From assembly GCA_934140355.1 (NCBI GenBank), contig CAKPBH010000006.1:1-48026 (forward strand): 48,026 nucleotides of DNA. The letters run 5' to 3'. The stretch is from an uncultured Bacilli bacterium (GTDB lineage Bacteria > Bacillota_I > Bacilli_A > RF39 > UBA660). The position numbers were made by a program, and so were the translations under genes. Of this stretch, positions 17,026 through 25,379 are shown piece after piece; the stretch's first letter is position 1, and each line of letters opens with the position of its first letter. Below the pieces are notes generated by a model. That model had not been told where the DNA came from, did no database searches, and was given only the letters and a program-made list of their open reading frames with translations.

Positions 17026-17031
17026 AGTATA
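17026..17031 (-). promoter_or_regulatory. Extended -10 promoter of rbfA
   Basis: Minus strand TGATATACT (TATACT at 17026-17031). No good -35 is present because that position falls in the T-tract of the yqeY terminator. It supports rbfA as a separate unit from rpsU-yqeY. Confidence 0.5.
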
Positions 17032-17042
17032 TCATAGCAGAC

Positions 17043-17069
17043 AAAAAAAAGATAGGCTTTCCCTATCTT
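17043..17069 (-). terminator. Terminator of rpsU-yqeY
   Basis: Perfect stem AAGATAGG/CCTATCTT with a GAAAG loop, followed by eight T on minus. It overlaps the yqeY stop codon. Confidence 0.9.
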
Positions 17070-17520
17070 AATTTAATTTTTCACGAATCATCTTGCTTAC
17101 TTCACCCATATCGAATTTTCCCTTTACTAAAGGAGTCACTTCCCTCATGATTAATCCCATTTGTTTTTGGGAAGTAGGATTAATTTTTACAAAAGCTTCT
17201 TCAATAATCTTTTCTACTTCTTCTTTGGATAAAGGTTCTGGCATATATTCACTCAAAATATCAATCTCACGTTTATAAGCCTCCGCTAAATCCGCGCGTG
17301 ATGCTTTTTCAAACTCGACGATAGAATCTTTTCTCATCTTAATTTGTTTAGAAATCACATCGATGACTTCTTCATCTGATAAATCATGCTTTGCTTCAAT
17401 CTTAGCAAGTTGAATAGCACTTTTTACCATTCTAATGACATTAAGTTTTTCTTTATCTTGACTTTTCATTGCTGTTTTGACATCATCATTAATTCTTTCT
17501 GCTAAAGTCATTTCCTTCAT
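17068..17520 (-). CDS. yqeY: GatB/YqeY domain protein
   Basis: 150-residue YqeY-family protein, homologous to the C-terminal tRNA-binding domain of GatB but standing alone. Signature stretches: LAERINDDVKTAMKSQDKEK, IRMVKSAIQLAKIE, LSEYMPEPLSKEEVEKII and the MGLIMREV end. The biochemical role is not settled; a link to amidotransferase or tRNA metabolism is assumed from homology. It sits 5 nt downstream of rpsU, the standard Bacilli pairing, and ends in a strong terminator. Confidence 0.92.
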   Translation of the reverse strand: MKEMTLAERINDDVKTAMKSQDKEKLNVIRMVKSAIQLAKIEAKHDLSDEEVIDVISKQIKMRKDSIVEFEKASRADLAEAYKREIDILSEYMPEPLSKEEVEKIIEEAFVKINPTSQKQMGLIMREVTPLVKGKFDMGEVSKMIREKLN

Positions 17521-17525
17521 CTCCC

Positions 17526-17753
17526 TTAAGCCGCATATTTTTTACTAGCCATTTTACTTGTTCTATTAGAATAGTTATTTTTTTTACTATTCTTTCTAGA
17601 ATTAATGGTATTCTTTTTCTTTTCTTCTCTTCTTCTAACTCCAGGTTTCTTGTATTCTTTTTTATCTCTTAGTACAGAAAGGGTTGGGGCCGATTGCGTT
17701 CTAAGGATTCTAAGAGCTCCGTCGATATTATTATTTCGAACATTTACTGACAT
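17526..17753 (-). CDS. rpsU: 30S ribosomal protein S21
   Basis: 75-residue S21 homologue of the small subunit near the anti-Shine-Dalgarno region. MSVNVRNNNIDGALRILR aligns with the S21 N-terminus, and KKEYKKPGVRRREEKKK is the basic C-terminal helix start; the long Lys/Asn/Ser tail is typical of low-GC species. A longer reading from 17783 is possible, but GGGAGGGA lies just before the ATG at 17753, so that start is chosen. The Arg/Ser-rich tail is longer than in Escherichia coli. Confidence 0.9.
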   Translation of the reverse strand: MSVNVRNNNIDGALRILRTQSAPTLSVLRDKKEYKKPGVRRREEKKKNTINSRKNSKKNNYSNRTSKMASKKYAA

Positions 17754-17782
17754 TTCTATCCCTCCCTTCTGATTCAGTAACA

Positions 17783-17811
17783 ATTATAACATCAAATGTT
17801 GAAATAAACAA
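17783..17811 (-). promoter_or_regulatory. Promoter of rpsU-yqeY
   Basis: Minus strand -35 TTGTTT (17806-17811), 17-bp spacer, extended -10 TGTTATAAT (TATAAT at 17783-17788). It excludes the longer rpsU reading from 17783, whose start codon would overlap the -10. Confidence 0.7.
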
Positions 17812-17926
17812 GAATTTTTACTGGGTTTTCTTTGATTTAGACAATATTTTGTTATTTTTTATTCCTAAATGTAAAATACTTAACTTTATTTTTTCTAAAG
17901 AATAAGTTTAAAATGGAAAAAAGAAC

Positions 17927-18796
17927 CTAATTTTTTTTAGATTCTTCCTTTTTCTTTTTCATTTCTTTCTTTTTGGCGACTACTTTTTCATCTAATCGCT
18001 TAGTAACAAATGATATTGTTTCCCGATCAATTTCATTACCATTTCTATCATAGGATGCTACTCTAGTTGAAGAAGCCAAATCATGGAGTCCTCTTCCATC
18101 CATTCTAATCATTACCGTCAGAATAATAATAAATTCTAAATAATAATTAATATCATAGAAAATAGATGTAATCTGATAATAGTTATTGCTATTTAAAACA
18201 AATACTCCAATTAACTTAACGAGATAATAAAGGGGTTGATACAAGAATATTGCTCTAATCAAATAACTTAAAAGAGATACTTTATCACCATCATCCCGAC
18301 TATTTACTATTTTCAAACGAAATAATTTCTTTCCTAAAGTCTGACCAGAAGTATAATAATTAAATCCGACAAAATAGAAAAGTGTCACAATTAAATAAAT
18401 AACAAAATAACAAATTGAATTTCTCTCAACATTATAATATTCTTTTTTGTAGTTTTTCATATAATACTTATCAATATTTTTGTTTATCTTATTATATTCA
18501 TTCTTAGTAATTTTCTTATCATCATAATATTCTTTTAAATATTTTTGATAATCACTACTAATACTTACTAACTTATTATATTCTTTTTCTGTAATTTTTT
18601 CGTCTTTAAAAGCGGATTGTAGTTCCATTTTAAATTCAGTGTACTCTTTCAAATGATTAGAATATTCCTGATAATATTGATTATAACGGTCTAACTGATG
18701 ATTAATTAGCGGTATCCCTGATAGGCACTGCGTAATAATCATTACCACCATAATATCAATCATATAAGCAAAAAGACGTTTCAGTATTTTTTTCAT
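17927..18796 (-). CDS. RDD-family membrane protein with helical insertion
   Basis: 289 residues. The first helix (about 10-28) is followed not by the usual short loop but by about 90 mostly charged residues (LKEYTEFKMELQSAFKDEKI and related LKEYYDDKKI repeats), then further hydrophobic segments around 124-145, 185-205 and 210-230. The RDD hallmarks are RLFAYMIDI near the start and SGQTLGKKLFRLKIV in the middle; DGRGLHDL is the usual C-terminal motif. Function is unknown; some RDD proteins are linked to ion transport. It lies 9 nt after htpG and is probably co-transcribed with it. The C-terminus is very Lys-rich. Confidence 0.82.
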   Translation of the reverse strand: MKKILKRLFAYMIDIMVVMIITQCLSGIPLINHQLDRYNQYYQEYSNHLKEYTEFKMELQSAFKDEKITEKEYNKLVSISSDYQKYLKEYYDDKKITKNEYNKINKNIDKYYMKNYKKEYYNVERNSICYFVIYLIVTLFYFVGFNYYTSGQTLGKKLFRLKIVNSRDDGDKVSLLSYLIRAIFLYQPLYYLVKLIGVFVLNSNNYYQITSIFYDINYYLEFIIILTVMIRMDGRGLHDLASSTRVASYDRNGNEIDRETISFVTKRLDEKVVAKKKEMKKKKEESKKN

Positions 18797-18805
18797 AAAA
18801 AACTC

Positions 18806-20731
18806 CTAATTTTCTGAAATTACATCACAAATCAAATTACTAATCTCCGTTGGATTATCAATTGGAAGTCCCTCAATTAATCTTGCTTGTGCATATAATA
18901 TCTTTGTATATTTTTCTAATTCTTCTCGATTATTTGCATATAAATCTTTAATTTTCTTACTAATTGGATGATTCTCATTAATCTCCATAATCATTTTTGC
19001 ATTCACTTTATTATCATTTGGAAGAGCATTTAAAACTTTTTCCATACTAGTAGATAGTTCTCCTTCAGTAGTTAAGCAAACAGGATGTTTCTTCAAACGA
19101 TGCGTAAATTTAATATCTGAAATATTATTACTTTCTAATACTTTTTTCATTTCTTCAAACATCTCTTTTGCATTCTTATTTGCGTCTTCTAGTTCCTTCT
19201 TTTCTTCTTCACTATCTAAATCTACGGTATCATTTGATACATTTACAAACTTTTTCGCATTATAAGTCGTTAATGTTTGAAGAGCAAATTCATCAACATA
19301 CTCGGTTAAATAAAGAATTTCATAGCCTTTTTCTTTAATTCCTTCTACTTGAGGCATATTATCTACCTTATCTACACTCTCTCCACAAGCATAATAAATA
19401 TTCTCTTGCCCCTCTTTCATTCTAGAAACATACTCATCCAAAGTAACTAATTTTTTCTCAGTTGAGGAATAGAACATTAATAAATCTTTTAAATCATCTT
19501 TATGCGTACCATAGTCTGCATAAACACCAAATTTAATTTGCATACCAAATGTTTTAAAGAATGACTCATAAGTTTCTCTTTCTTCTTTCAACATGGTTTC
19601 TAGTTCTTTTTTGATTTTCTTCTCAATACTTTTAGCAATTAATTTTAGAGAATGATTTTGTTGTAAAATTTCCCTAGAAATATTTAAGGAAATATCTTCT
19701 GTATCGACAAGACCTTTTACAAAACTAAAATAATCCGGCAACAAATCAGCACATTTATCCATAATTAGAACACCACTAGAATATAGTTGTAATCCTTTTT
19801 CATATTCTTTAGTATAAAAATCATATGGCAAATGACCTGGAATATATAAGAGAGCATTATAACTACATTGACCTTCTACCTTAGTATGAATTGTTTTTAG
19901 AGGTTTATCATAATCAAAGAATTTAGAACTATAGAAATTTTGATATTCTTCTTCTGTAATATCTTTTTTCTCTTTCTTCCATAGAGGAATCATACTATTT
20001 ACTGTTTCTTCTACGACCTCTTTTTCATATTCATTTTCACTTCCCTCTTTTAATTTAGAATGCTCTACCATCATTTTTATTGGATAGCGAATATAATCTG
20101 AATATTTTTTGACGATGGATTCTATACGATAAGTATCTAGAAATTCACTATAATTTTCCTCATCCGTATCTTCTTTGATCGTTAAAGTAATTGTTGTACC
20201 AATTTCTTCTCTCTTTCCTGGCTTAATTTCATATCCATCAGCGCCTTCACTTTTCCAAATATAAGCCTTATCAGAGTCTACTGATTTACTCTCTACTTTA
20301 ATTTTATCACTTACCATAAAGGCAGAATAAAATCCTACTCCAAATTGACCAATGATATCAACATCTTGTCCATCTTTTTTCTCAAGCATCTTTTTAAAAT
20401 CTAACGAACCACTTTTCGCAATGGTTCCCAAATTATTTTCTAATTCTTCTTTGGTCATTCCACAACCATTATCAGATATTATTAATTTTCTTTTTTCTTT
20501 ATCAATATCAATATGAATGGCAAAATCTTCTTTTTTAACCTTCAAAGAATCATCTGTTAATGCACGATAAGCTAGTTTATCAATCGCGTCACTTGCATTG
20601 GATAATAATTCTCTTAAAAATATCTCTTTATTCGTATAAATAGAATGAATCATTAAATCTAATAATTTTTTTGATTCAGCCTTAAATTGTTTTTTCTCTT
20701 TCTTTTCTTTTTTCTCTTTATCTTTTTCCAT
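18806..20731 (-). CDS. htpG: Chaperone HtpG (Hsp90)
   Basis: Homodimeric ATP-dependent chaperone, 641 residues. GHKL ATPase motifs: ELLSNASDAIDKL (Glu/Asn of the active site), ISDNGCGMTKEE and IGQFGVGFYSAFMV; the middle-domain LNISREILQQN stretch carries the catalytic-loop Arg; the C-terminal dimerisation domain is present. A Lys/Glu-rich leader (EKDKEKKEKKEKKQFKAESK) replaces the usual short N-terminus. GAGGGA precedes the ATG. Upstream promoter and CIRCE-like operator suggest HrcA control, whereas htpG of Bacillus subtilis is not in the HrcA regulon. Confidence 0.96.
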   Translation of the reverse strand: MEKDKEKKEKKEKKQFKAESKKLLDLMIHSIYTNKEIFLRELLSNASDAIDKLAYRALTDDSLKVKKEDFAIHIDIDKEKRKLIISDNGCGMTKEELENNLGTIAKSGSLDFKKMLEKKDGQDVDIIGQFGVGFYSAFMVSDKIKVESKSVDSDKAYIWKSEGADGYEIKPGKREEIGTTITLTIKEDTDEENYSEFLDTYRIESIVKKYSDYIRYPIKMMVEHSKLKEGSENEYEKEVVEETVNSMIPLWKKEKKDITEEEYQNFYSSKFFDYDKPLKTIHTKVEGQCSYNALLYIPGHLPYDFYTKEYEKGLQLYSSGVLIMDKCADLLPDYFSFVKGLVDTEDISLNISREILQQNHSLKLIAKSIEKKIKKELETMLKEERETYESFFKTFGMQIKFGVYADYGTHKDDLKDLLMFYSSTEKKLVTLDEYVSRMKEGQENIYYACGESVDKVDNMPQVEGIKEKGYEILYLTEYVDEFALQTLTTYNAKKFVNVSNDTVDLDSEEEKKELEDANKNAKEMFEEMKKVLESNNISDIKFTHRLKKHPVCLTTEGELSTSMEKVLNALPNDNKVNAKMIMEINENHPISKKIKDLYANNREELEKYTKILYAQARLIEGLPIDNPTEISNLICDVISEN

Positions 20732-20771
20732 AAATGTCCCTCATTTCTAGTTAAATTCTTAACTAACATTA

Positions 20772-20800
20772 ATAATAACACCTTAATTAGCAATTGTCAA
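20772..20800 (-). promoter_or_regulatory. Promoter of htpG
   Basis: Minus strand consensus -35 TTGACA (20795-20800), 17-bp spacer, -10 TATTAT (20772-20777). The -35 lies inside the CIRCE-like dyad, so repressor binding would block it. Confidence 0.8.
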
Positions 20801-20813
20801 TTTATATTGCTAA
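20787..20813. promoter_or_regulatory. CIRCE-like HrcA operator
   Basis: TTAGCAATT, nine spacer bases, TATTGCTAA. The 9-N9-9 geometry equals CIRCE (TTAGCACTC-N9-GAGTGCTAA); each half matches consensus at 7 of 9 and the halves are complementary at 8 of 9. It overlaps the htpG -35. Confidence 0.7.
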
Positions 20814-21062
20814 TTTTAATGATGAATCGTGAATTTGAAGAGGGCAAGAGTTATCGTTTCATTAAATAGAGAAAGCGTTACTGTTTCAGTTAAATAGGAA
20901 AAATTTTAAATACTCTTATACAAAAAGAAAAAAACAGCAATCAATTGAGTATAACTTTATCTATTTATTATCAATTTTGTGGACTAAAATATTGGGAACT
21001 CTCTTTATTTTATATCGTTTTATTTTTTTGCTGAATGAAAAGATAAAATAAAGAAAAAAGGA
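20814..21062. other. Gene-free stretch upstream of htpG
   Basis: No supported gene. An imperfect direct repeat GTTAtcGTTTCAtTAAATAG occurs at 20850-20869 and again at 20877-20897. An 11-bp inverted repeat (CTTTATTTTAT 21003-21013, ATAAAATAAAG 21043-21053) lies just after the PLD gene stop but lacks a clear U-tract, so it is only a possible terminator. Confidence 0.45.
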
Positions 21063-22226
21063 TTATTTTTTAGAAAGATTGGGACAGTTAAGAATATTTA
21101 TCATATCTTGTTTTATATCATTAATTAATCTTTGATCATGGATTAAAATATTATATTCAAAATTATAATGCAGGCTATAATAATCTAAGTTAACATTGCC
21201 AACACTAGCGATTTTATCATCAATTAAAATTACTTTTCCATGAATAAATCCCTCTTGATAAAAATAAAATTGAATATTTTTCCCTCTAAGAAAAAAAGCA
21301 TATAAACGACTAAAAAAATAAATTATCTTTTTATCAGGAACACCAGGGAGAATAATTTTAATTTCTACCCCACGCCTTGCTGCTTTAATGAGCGCATCTC
21401 TTATTTTTTTAGGAGGTAGAAAATAAGGCGTATATATAAAACAAGTATTCTTAGCATCACCAATTAAAGAAGAGAACACTTCTTCACTAATAAAAGAAGT
21501 ACCAAGAGGATTATCACCATAGACACAATATTTCCCTTTTTCTTCTGAATTGGTTTTAAAATAATACTTCCAATAGTCTTCTCTAGAAGAAGTAATTGCA
21601 TTCCAAAAACTAAGAAACATTACCGTAAAGCCCCAAACCGCATGTCCCTTAAAAGACACCCCCACATCCTTAAAATCACCATACGGCCTTATTAAATTTA
21701 AGTACTCATCTCCAATATTCATCCCTCCAGTAAAAGCAATAGCCCCATCAATGATGACTACTTTTCTATGTAAATGTCGATTATGAAGTGTTCCCATCAA
21801 GTGACATTTCTGATAATAAGGCTGACACAATATCCCAATTTCATTTAAAGAAGAAGCAAAATGAGGAGGTAATTTCTTAGCACTAACCAAATTATCATAA
21901 ATTATTCTAACCTCTACTCCCTGTTTTCTTTTTTCCTTTAAAATAACAAAGATCTCTTCCCACATAATTCCGGGAGCAATCGAAAAAAATTCTAAAAAAA
22001 TAAATCTTTTAGCCAGCCTTAATTCTTTTAATAAAGAAGTAAACCAATCTAGAGTAGTATCAAAATAAACACCTTCTCCACTACTTAGATAGTAATGAAA
22101 AAAAGAAGAAGGTAAATACTTCTCTAAAGTTGTATCTATCTCCTCACTTTCTTTTAAAAAGAAATATTTTAAATCACTATCTATCTTATTCTTTATTCTC
22201 TCTAATAATCTATCCCGAAAAAGCAA
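21063..22226 (-). CDS. PLD-superfamily cardiolipin synthase-like enzyme
   Basis: Two HxKxxxxD phosphatidyltransferase motifs are intact: HRKVVIID (about residue 156-163 counting from 22235) and HGKVILID (332-339), each followed by the Gly/Asn turn (GGMN, GNVN) of cardiolipin synthases. The enzyme would join two phosphatidylglycerols. Unlike Bacillus Cls (about 480-500 residues with two N-terminal membrane helices) this protein is about 390 residues and lacks N-terminal membrane helices, so it is soluble or peripheral and may have another substrate. Start: a GTG at 22235 is too close to GAGGTG to use it; the in-frame TTG at 22226 has proper spacing and is chosen with reserve. Confidence 0.8.
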   Translation of the reverse strand: MLFRDRLLERIKNKIDSDLKYFFLKESEEIDTTLEKYLPSSFFHYYLSSGEGVYFDTTLDWFTSLLKELRLAKRFIFLEFFSIAPGIMWEEIFVILKEKRKQGVEVRIIYDNLVSAKKLPPHFASSLNEIGILCQPYYQKCHLMGTLHNRHLHRKVVIIDGAIAFTGGMNIGDEYLNLIRPYGDFKDVGVSFKGHAVWGFTVMFLSFWNAITSSREDYWKYYFKTNSEEKGKYCVYGDNPLGTSFISEEVFSSLIGDAKNTCFIYTPYFLPPKKIRDALIKAARRGVEIKIILPGVPDKKIIYFFSRLYAFFLRGKNIQFYFYQEGFIHGKVILIDDKIASVGNVNLDYYSLHYNFEYNILIHDQRLINDIKQDMINILNCPNLSKK

Positions 22227-22316
22227 AGTAATCACCTCTTCTTTATTATGGATAAATTAAAACGATAAATACCAATAAAAGAAAACAAAAAGAAAAAGGA
22301 AAGATCAGTATTTTTC

Positions 22317-23249
22317 CTAAAACAAAGTTAATTGTTCATTTTTTACCCGGTAACTTTGACCATTTTTTAATGAAACAATGTCCCCTTCTTCTAAGTTGCC
22401 AATTAATAATGGAGAGTCATCATCATGCTTCCCATAGTTATTCATTACATTTTCACGGTTTGTATTGGCATAGCAATACTTGCAAAAGTGAAGGCAAGTA
22501 TCATAAGCCCCAATATCAGAGCCCATAAAACACTGGCACCCTTCACGTGCATTTTTAACATTGGGAAATTCTAGTTTGTAAGGAACAGTACGCATGATAA
22601 TTTCTTTACTCTTACAACCCGTACAGTTGATACCATATTCTTCTAGAAAAGCACCTTCACAACAAGCATATAGAGAAATGCCATATTTTTCGGCGATTAC
22701 TTTCATGCAAGTAGCGATTTTTATTTGCTCTTTTCTAGATGGACAGATTAAATCAGGGGCATTTCTTTTTACTTTCTCATAAAGATCGAGAAAACTAATA
22801 ACACAAATATTGGTATATTCGCTTAAACTTTTAGCAATTTTTTCAAATTCTTGGAGATGTCTTTCTATTGTATATTCATGTGTTAAAAATATTGGGTCGT
22901 AGCGCCATCCAACAAAACTATTGGGTAGTTTTTCTACTAATTTTTTAAAAGAGGAAATGACTTCTTCTGTGGGAGGAACGTTGAATTCAATTTTCTTATC
23001 ATATGGCGTAATGGTTACATACCATAGCATATTATATTTTTTTAATTCCTCTAAGTAAGGTAACATTGGTTTAGGATTTTTTGTGCAAAAATCAATACAA
23101 TCAATAACGTCAGGATTTAATCTATATTTAGTTACTTGCTTAGGATAATAAGGATTTCTTACCATGACATAACCTTCTCTAATTCTATTTATCCACCACT
23201 TTGCATAAAAAGCTGGAATATCCGTCCGCATTCCTGTTGAAATAATCAT
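22317..23249 (-). CDS. DUF1848 family protein
   Basis: 310 residues, matching DUF1848: N-terminal ISTGMRTDIPAFYAKW, CTKNPKPMLPYL, the YVTITPYDKKIE stretch, VGWRYDPIFLTHEYT, and C-terminal CYANTNRENV. Several Cys cluster in the C-terminal half, including CLHFCKYC, a CxxxCxxC arrangement like that of radical SAM enzymes but placed near the C-terminus, as in this family. An iron-sulfur enzyme is likely; the reaction is unknown. The ATG overlaps the tag stop by 4 nt. With Tag and Ogt nearby, a DNA-damage context is suggested but not shown. Confidence 0.82.
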   Translation of the reverse strand: MIISTGMRTDIPAFYAKWWINRIREGYVMVRNPYYPKQVTKYRLNPDVIDCIDFCTKNPKPMLPYLEELKKYNMLWYVTITPYDKKIEFNVPPTEEVISSFKKLVEKLPNSFVGWRYDPIFLTHEYTIERHLQEFEKIAKSLSEYTNICVISFLDLYEKVKRNAPDLICPSRKEQIKIATCMKVIAEKYGISLYACCEGAFLEEYGINCTGCKSKEIIMRTVPYKLEFPNVKNAREGCQCFMGSDIGAYDTCLHFCKYCYANTNRENVMNNYGKHDDDSPLLIGNLEEGDIVSLKNGQSYRVKNEQLTLF

Positions 23250-23791
23250 TTTTCTTTCCTATATAAAAAGCAATTCTTATCATGAGAATAAATGATACCT
23301 ATTGCTTGTAAGTAAGAATAAATAATGGTAGAACCTACAAATTTCATTCCTCTTTCTTTTAAATCTTTACTAATTCTATCCGATAATTCATTAGTCGTCT
23401 TTCCTACTTCATTTATGATTTTACCCTTCGTAAATGTCTCTAGATAATGATAGAAGGTTCCATATTCTTTTTTGATTTCTATAAATATTTTAGCATTATT
23501 AATACTTGCTCTTATTTTTAATTGATTTCTGATAATTTTTTTGTTTTGCAATAATTCTTGTACCTTTTCTTCTGAATAGTTGGCAACTTTTTCGACATTA
23601 AAATTATCATAAGACGCTTTAAAATCATCTCTTTTATTTAATACACATTCCCAAGATAGTCCTGCTTGAAAAGACTCTAGAATAAGCATTTCAAATAGAT
23701 AATCATCATCGGTATTTAATCTTCCCCATTCTTTATCATGATACTCTATATATTTTTGATTTTCTAAATTACACCATTTACATCTTTTCAT
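23246..23791 (-). CDS. tag: DNA-3-methyladenine glycosylase I
   Basis: HhH-superfamily base excision glycosylase that removes 3-methyladenine. The structural zinc ligands of Tag are visible: Cys4, His18, His170 and Cys174. The active-site region ESFQAGLSWECVL (39-51) and YHDKEWG (17-23) are family hallmarks; 181 residues is normal. It is 3 nt downstream of the HExxH gene and coupled to the DUF1848 gene. Confidence 0.94.
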   Translation of the reverse strand: MKRCKWCNLENQKYIEYHDKEWGRLNTDDDYLFEMLILESFQAGLSWECVLNKRDDFKASYDNFNVEKVANYSEEKVQELLQNKKIIRNQLKIRASINNAKIFIEIKKEYGTFYHYLETFTKGKIINEVGKTTNELSDRISKDLKERGMKFVGSTIIYSYLQAIGIIYSHDKNCFLYRKEK

Positions 23792-23793
23792 TT

Positions 23794-24723
23794 TTATCTT
23801 CCTTTAATATTTTCTTTTTGAACTTCAGAATATTTTTCTAAAATTGAATGGATAGCCTTTTCTTGCATCCACTTTTCCATAAGTAATTTTTCTTCTGGTA
23901 ATTCGAGTGCATTAGCGATATCGTAAATCAAAAATTCATTACTACAGCGACTGCTACATGTTTTTAGTATTTCTAAAAAATACTGAATTGAATCTTTTTT
24001 AGAAATGTTGTATTTTTCTGAAATAGCTTCCATTATGCCCCGAACAAAAAGATAAGAAGATAAATAAGATAGTCTAAAAGAACAAGATTTACCTGGTAAA
24101 ATTGGATCATCTCCATAAGTTCTTTCTCGTGATTTTTTTAGTAATTCTTTCATACTATACATTTTACTTTTATCTAAACTAACTAAAACTTCTTGATGAG
24201 ATAAGAATTCATCTTCTAAGTCTAATCCAAATAATGGCAATGCCTCTGCAACACCTTCAGAAATTACTTGATTTCCTGCCATAAACTGTCCAAGAATAAT
24301 ATGCGAAAGTTCGTGAATTTCATTTTCTAATCGATCAATTTCTTTATTATTAACATCTTTGTTTTCTAAACAATTTTGACTTAGACCAAACGCTAAATTA
24401 AATCCATCTAAATCATAGCAAGTAACAGGTTTTCCTCCACCATTTTTTCCTTTTGCAAATAGAGATGGAATTTTTAATAACTTAATAAAATCATCATCTG
24501 GAACAATATAAAGATAAAGAATTGGATTGGCACTAGCCGGATATTTTATCTGTAGTTGTTCTAACATTTCGAATTCTTTTTGAAGTCTAATCAAATAGTT
24601 TGTATATACTCCTTTATCATATTTTTTTGCTAATTCACTTGATAATCTTACTTTAATTTTATTACTAAATACCCTTAATTCTGAATTTTTTATATATTCT
24701 CTTAATTCATCTCTTTCATACAT
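23794..24723 (-). CDS. Putative zinc metallopeptidase (HExxH), unknown family
   Basis: 309 residues, no signal peptide or membrane helix. HELSH at 137-141 is an HExxH zinc motif, followed by GQFMAGNQVISEGVAEALP; Glu156 or Glu160 could be the third ligand, as in gluzincins. The N-terminal third is helical and charged. No family name is recognised. AAGGAGG stands before the ATG. It lies between ogt and tag (21 nt and 2 nt gaps), so it is probably expressed with the alkylation-repair genes. Confidence 0.65.
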   Translation of the reverse strand: MYERDELREYIKNSELRVFSNKIKVRLSSELAKKYDKGVYTNYLIRLQKEFEMLEQLQIKYPASANPILYLYIVPDDDFIKLLKIPSLFAKGKNGGGKPVTCYDLDGFNLAFGLSQNCLENKDVNNKEIDRLENEIHELSHIILGQFMAGNQVISEGVAEALPLFGLDLEDEFLSHQEVLVSLDKSKMYSMKELLKKSRERTYGDDPILPGKSCSFRLSYLSSYLFVRGIMEAISEKYNISKKDSIQYFLEILKTCSSRCSNEFLIYDIANALELPEEKLLMEKWMQEKAIHSILEKYSEVQKENIKGR

Positions 24724-24744
24724 TTTTTCTTCCTCCTTTATTGG

Positions 24745-25272
24745 TTACTTTTTCTTCTCCTTTGGCATTTTAAATTTTGAAATATCATTTCCTTCTACTT
24801 CTAGAAGAGCAATCTTATTTTGAATACCTCCTCCATAGCCAGTTAGATTATTGTCTGCACCTACTACTCGGTGGCAAGGAACAATAATGCATATTGGATT
24901 GGCACCAACGGCACCACCTACTGCTTGAGCAGACATCTTTTTTCCAGTTAAAATACTAATTTTTAAAGCAATATCTTTATAAGTTATGACTTTCCCATAG
25001 GGAATCGTGAGCATAATATTGGTAACCATCTTCCGAAAAGGAGTTAAGTTTTCTATCCTATACTTTGGGGTAAAATTAGGCTTTTCTCCTTTAAAATAAA
25101 TTTCTAAATAGCGAATTGTCTCCTCAAATATCGGTAAATCTTTTTCGACAAATTTCTCTTGATGTTTTTCCTCGTCAGGAGAATCTTCAAACCAAAGCCC
25201 TGTTAAATATTCTCCATCACTTTTTAAATGAATTTTCCCGATTTTTGATAAATATGTTTTATGATAAGTCAT
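24745..25272 (-). CDS. ogt: Methylated-DNA-protein cysteine methyltransferase
   Basis: Suicide repair protein that moves the alkyl group from O6-methylguanine to its own cysteine. The acceptor motif VPCHRVVG is at 131-138 with Cys133, followed by the TGYGGG stretch; the helix-turn-helix PFRKMVTNIM...YGKVITYKDIA precedes it. 175 residues fits Ogt. The leader just before its ribosome site is nearly identical to that of the neighbouring prdX-like gene. Downstream genes follow closely. Confidence 0.95.
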   Translation of the reverse strand: MTYHKTYLSKIGKIHLKSDGEYLTGLWFEDSPDEEKHQEKFVEKDLPIFEETIRYLEIYFKGEKPNFTPKYRIENLTPFRKMVTNIMLTIPYGKVITYKDIALKISILTGKKMSAQAVGGAVGANPICIIVPCHRVVGADNNLTGYGGGIQNKIALLEVEGNDISKFKMPKEKKK

Positions 25273-25280
25273 TTCTCCAC

Positions 25281-25350
25281 TCTCCTTTTTGGTTAAAATA
25301 CTTAAATAGAATCATTCTTTATCAAAAAGAAATGGATAGGTAAGTATTTT
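25281..25350 (-). promoter_or_regulatory. Leader element upstream of ogt
   Basis: On minus, TAAGTATTTTAACCAA then AAAGGAGA (25281-25304) ends in the ogt ribosome site. Its first ten bases pair with AAAATACTTA encoded at 25341-25350, a perfect 10-bp inverted repeat with 36 nt between. The same arrangement precedes the next gene (25882-25953). It may be a hairpin controlling both genes or a duplicated intergenic element. Confidence 0.5.
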
Positions 25351-25379
25351 TTCTTTAATGAATATTAATTTTCAGATTT

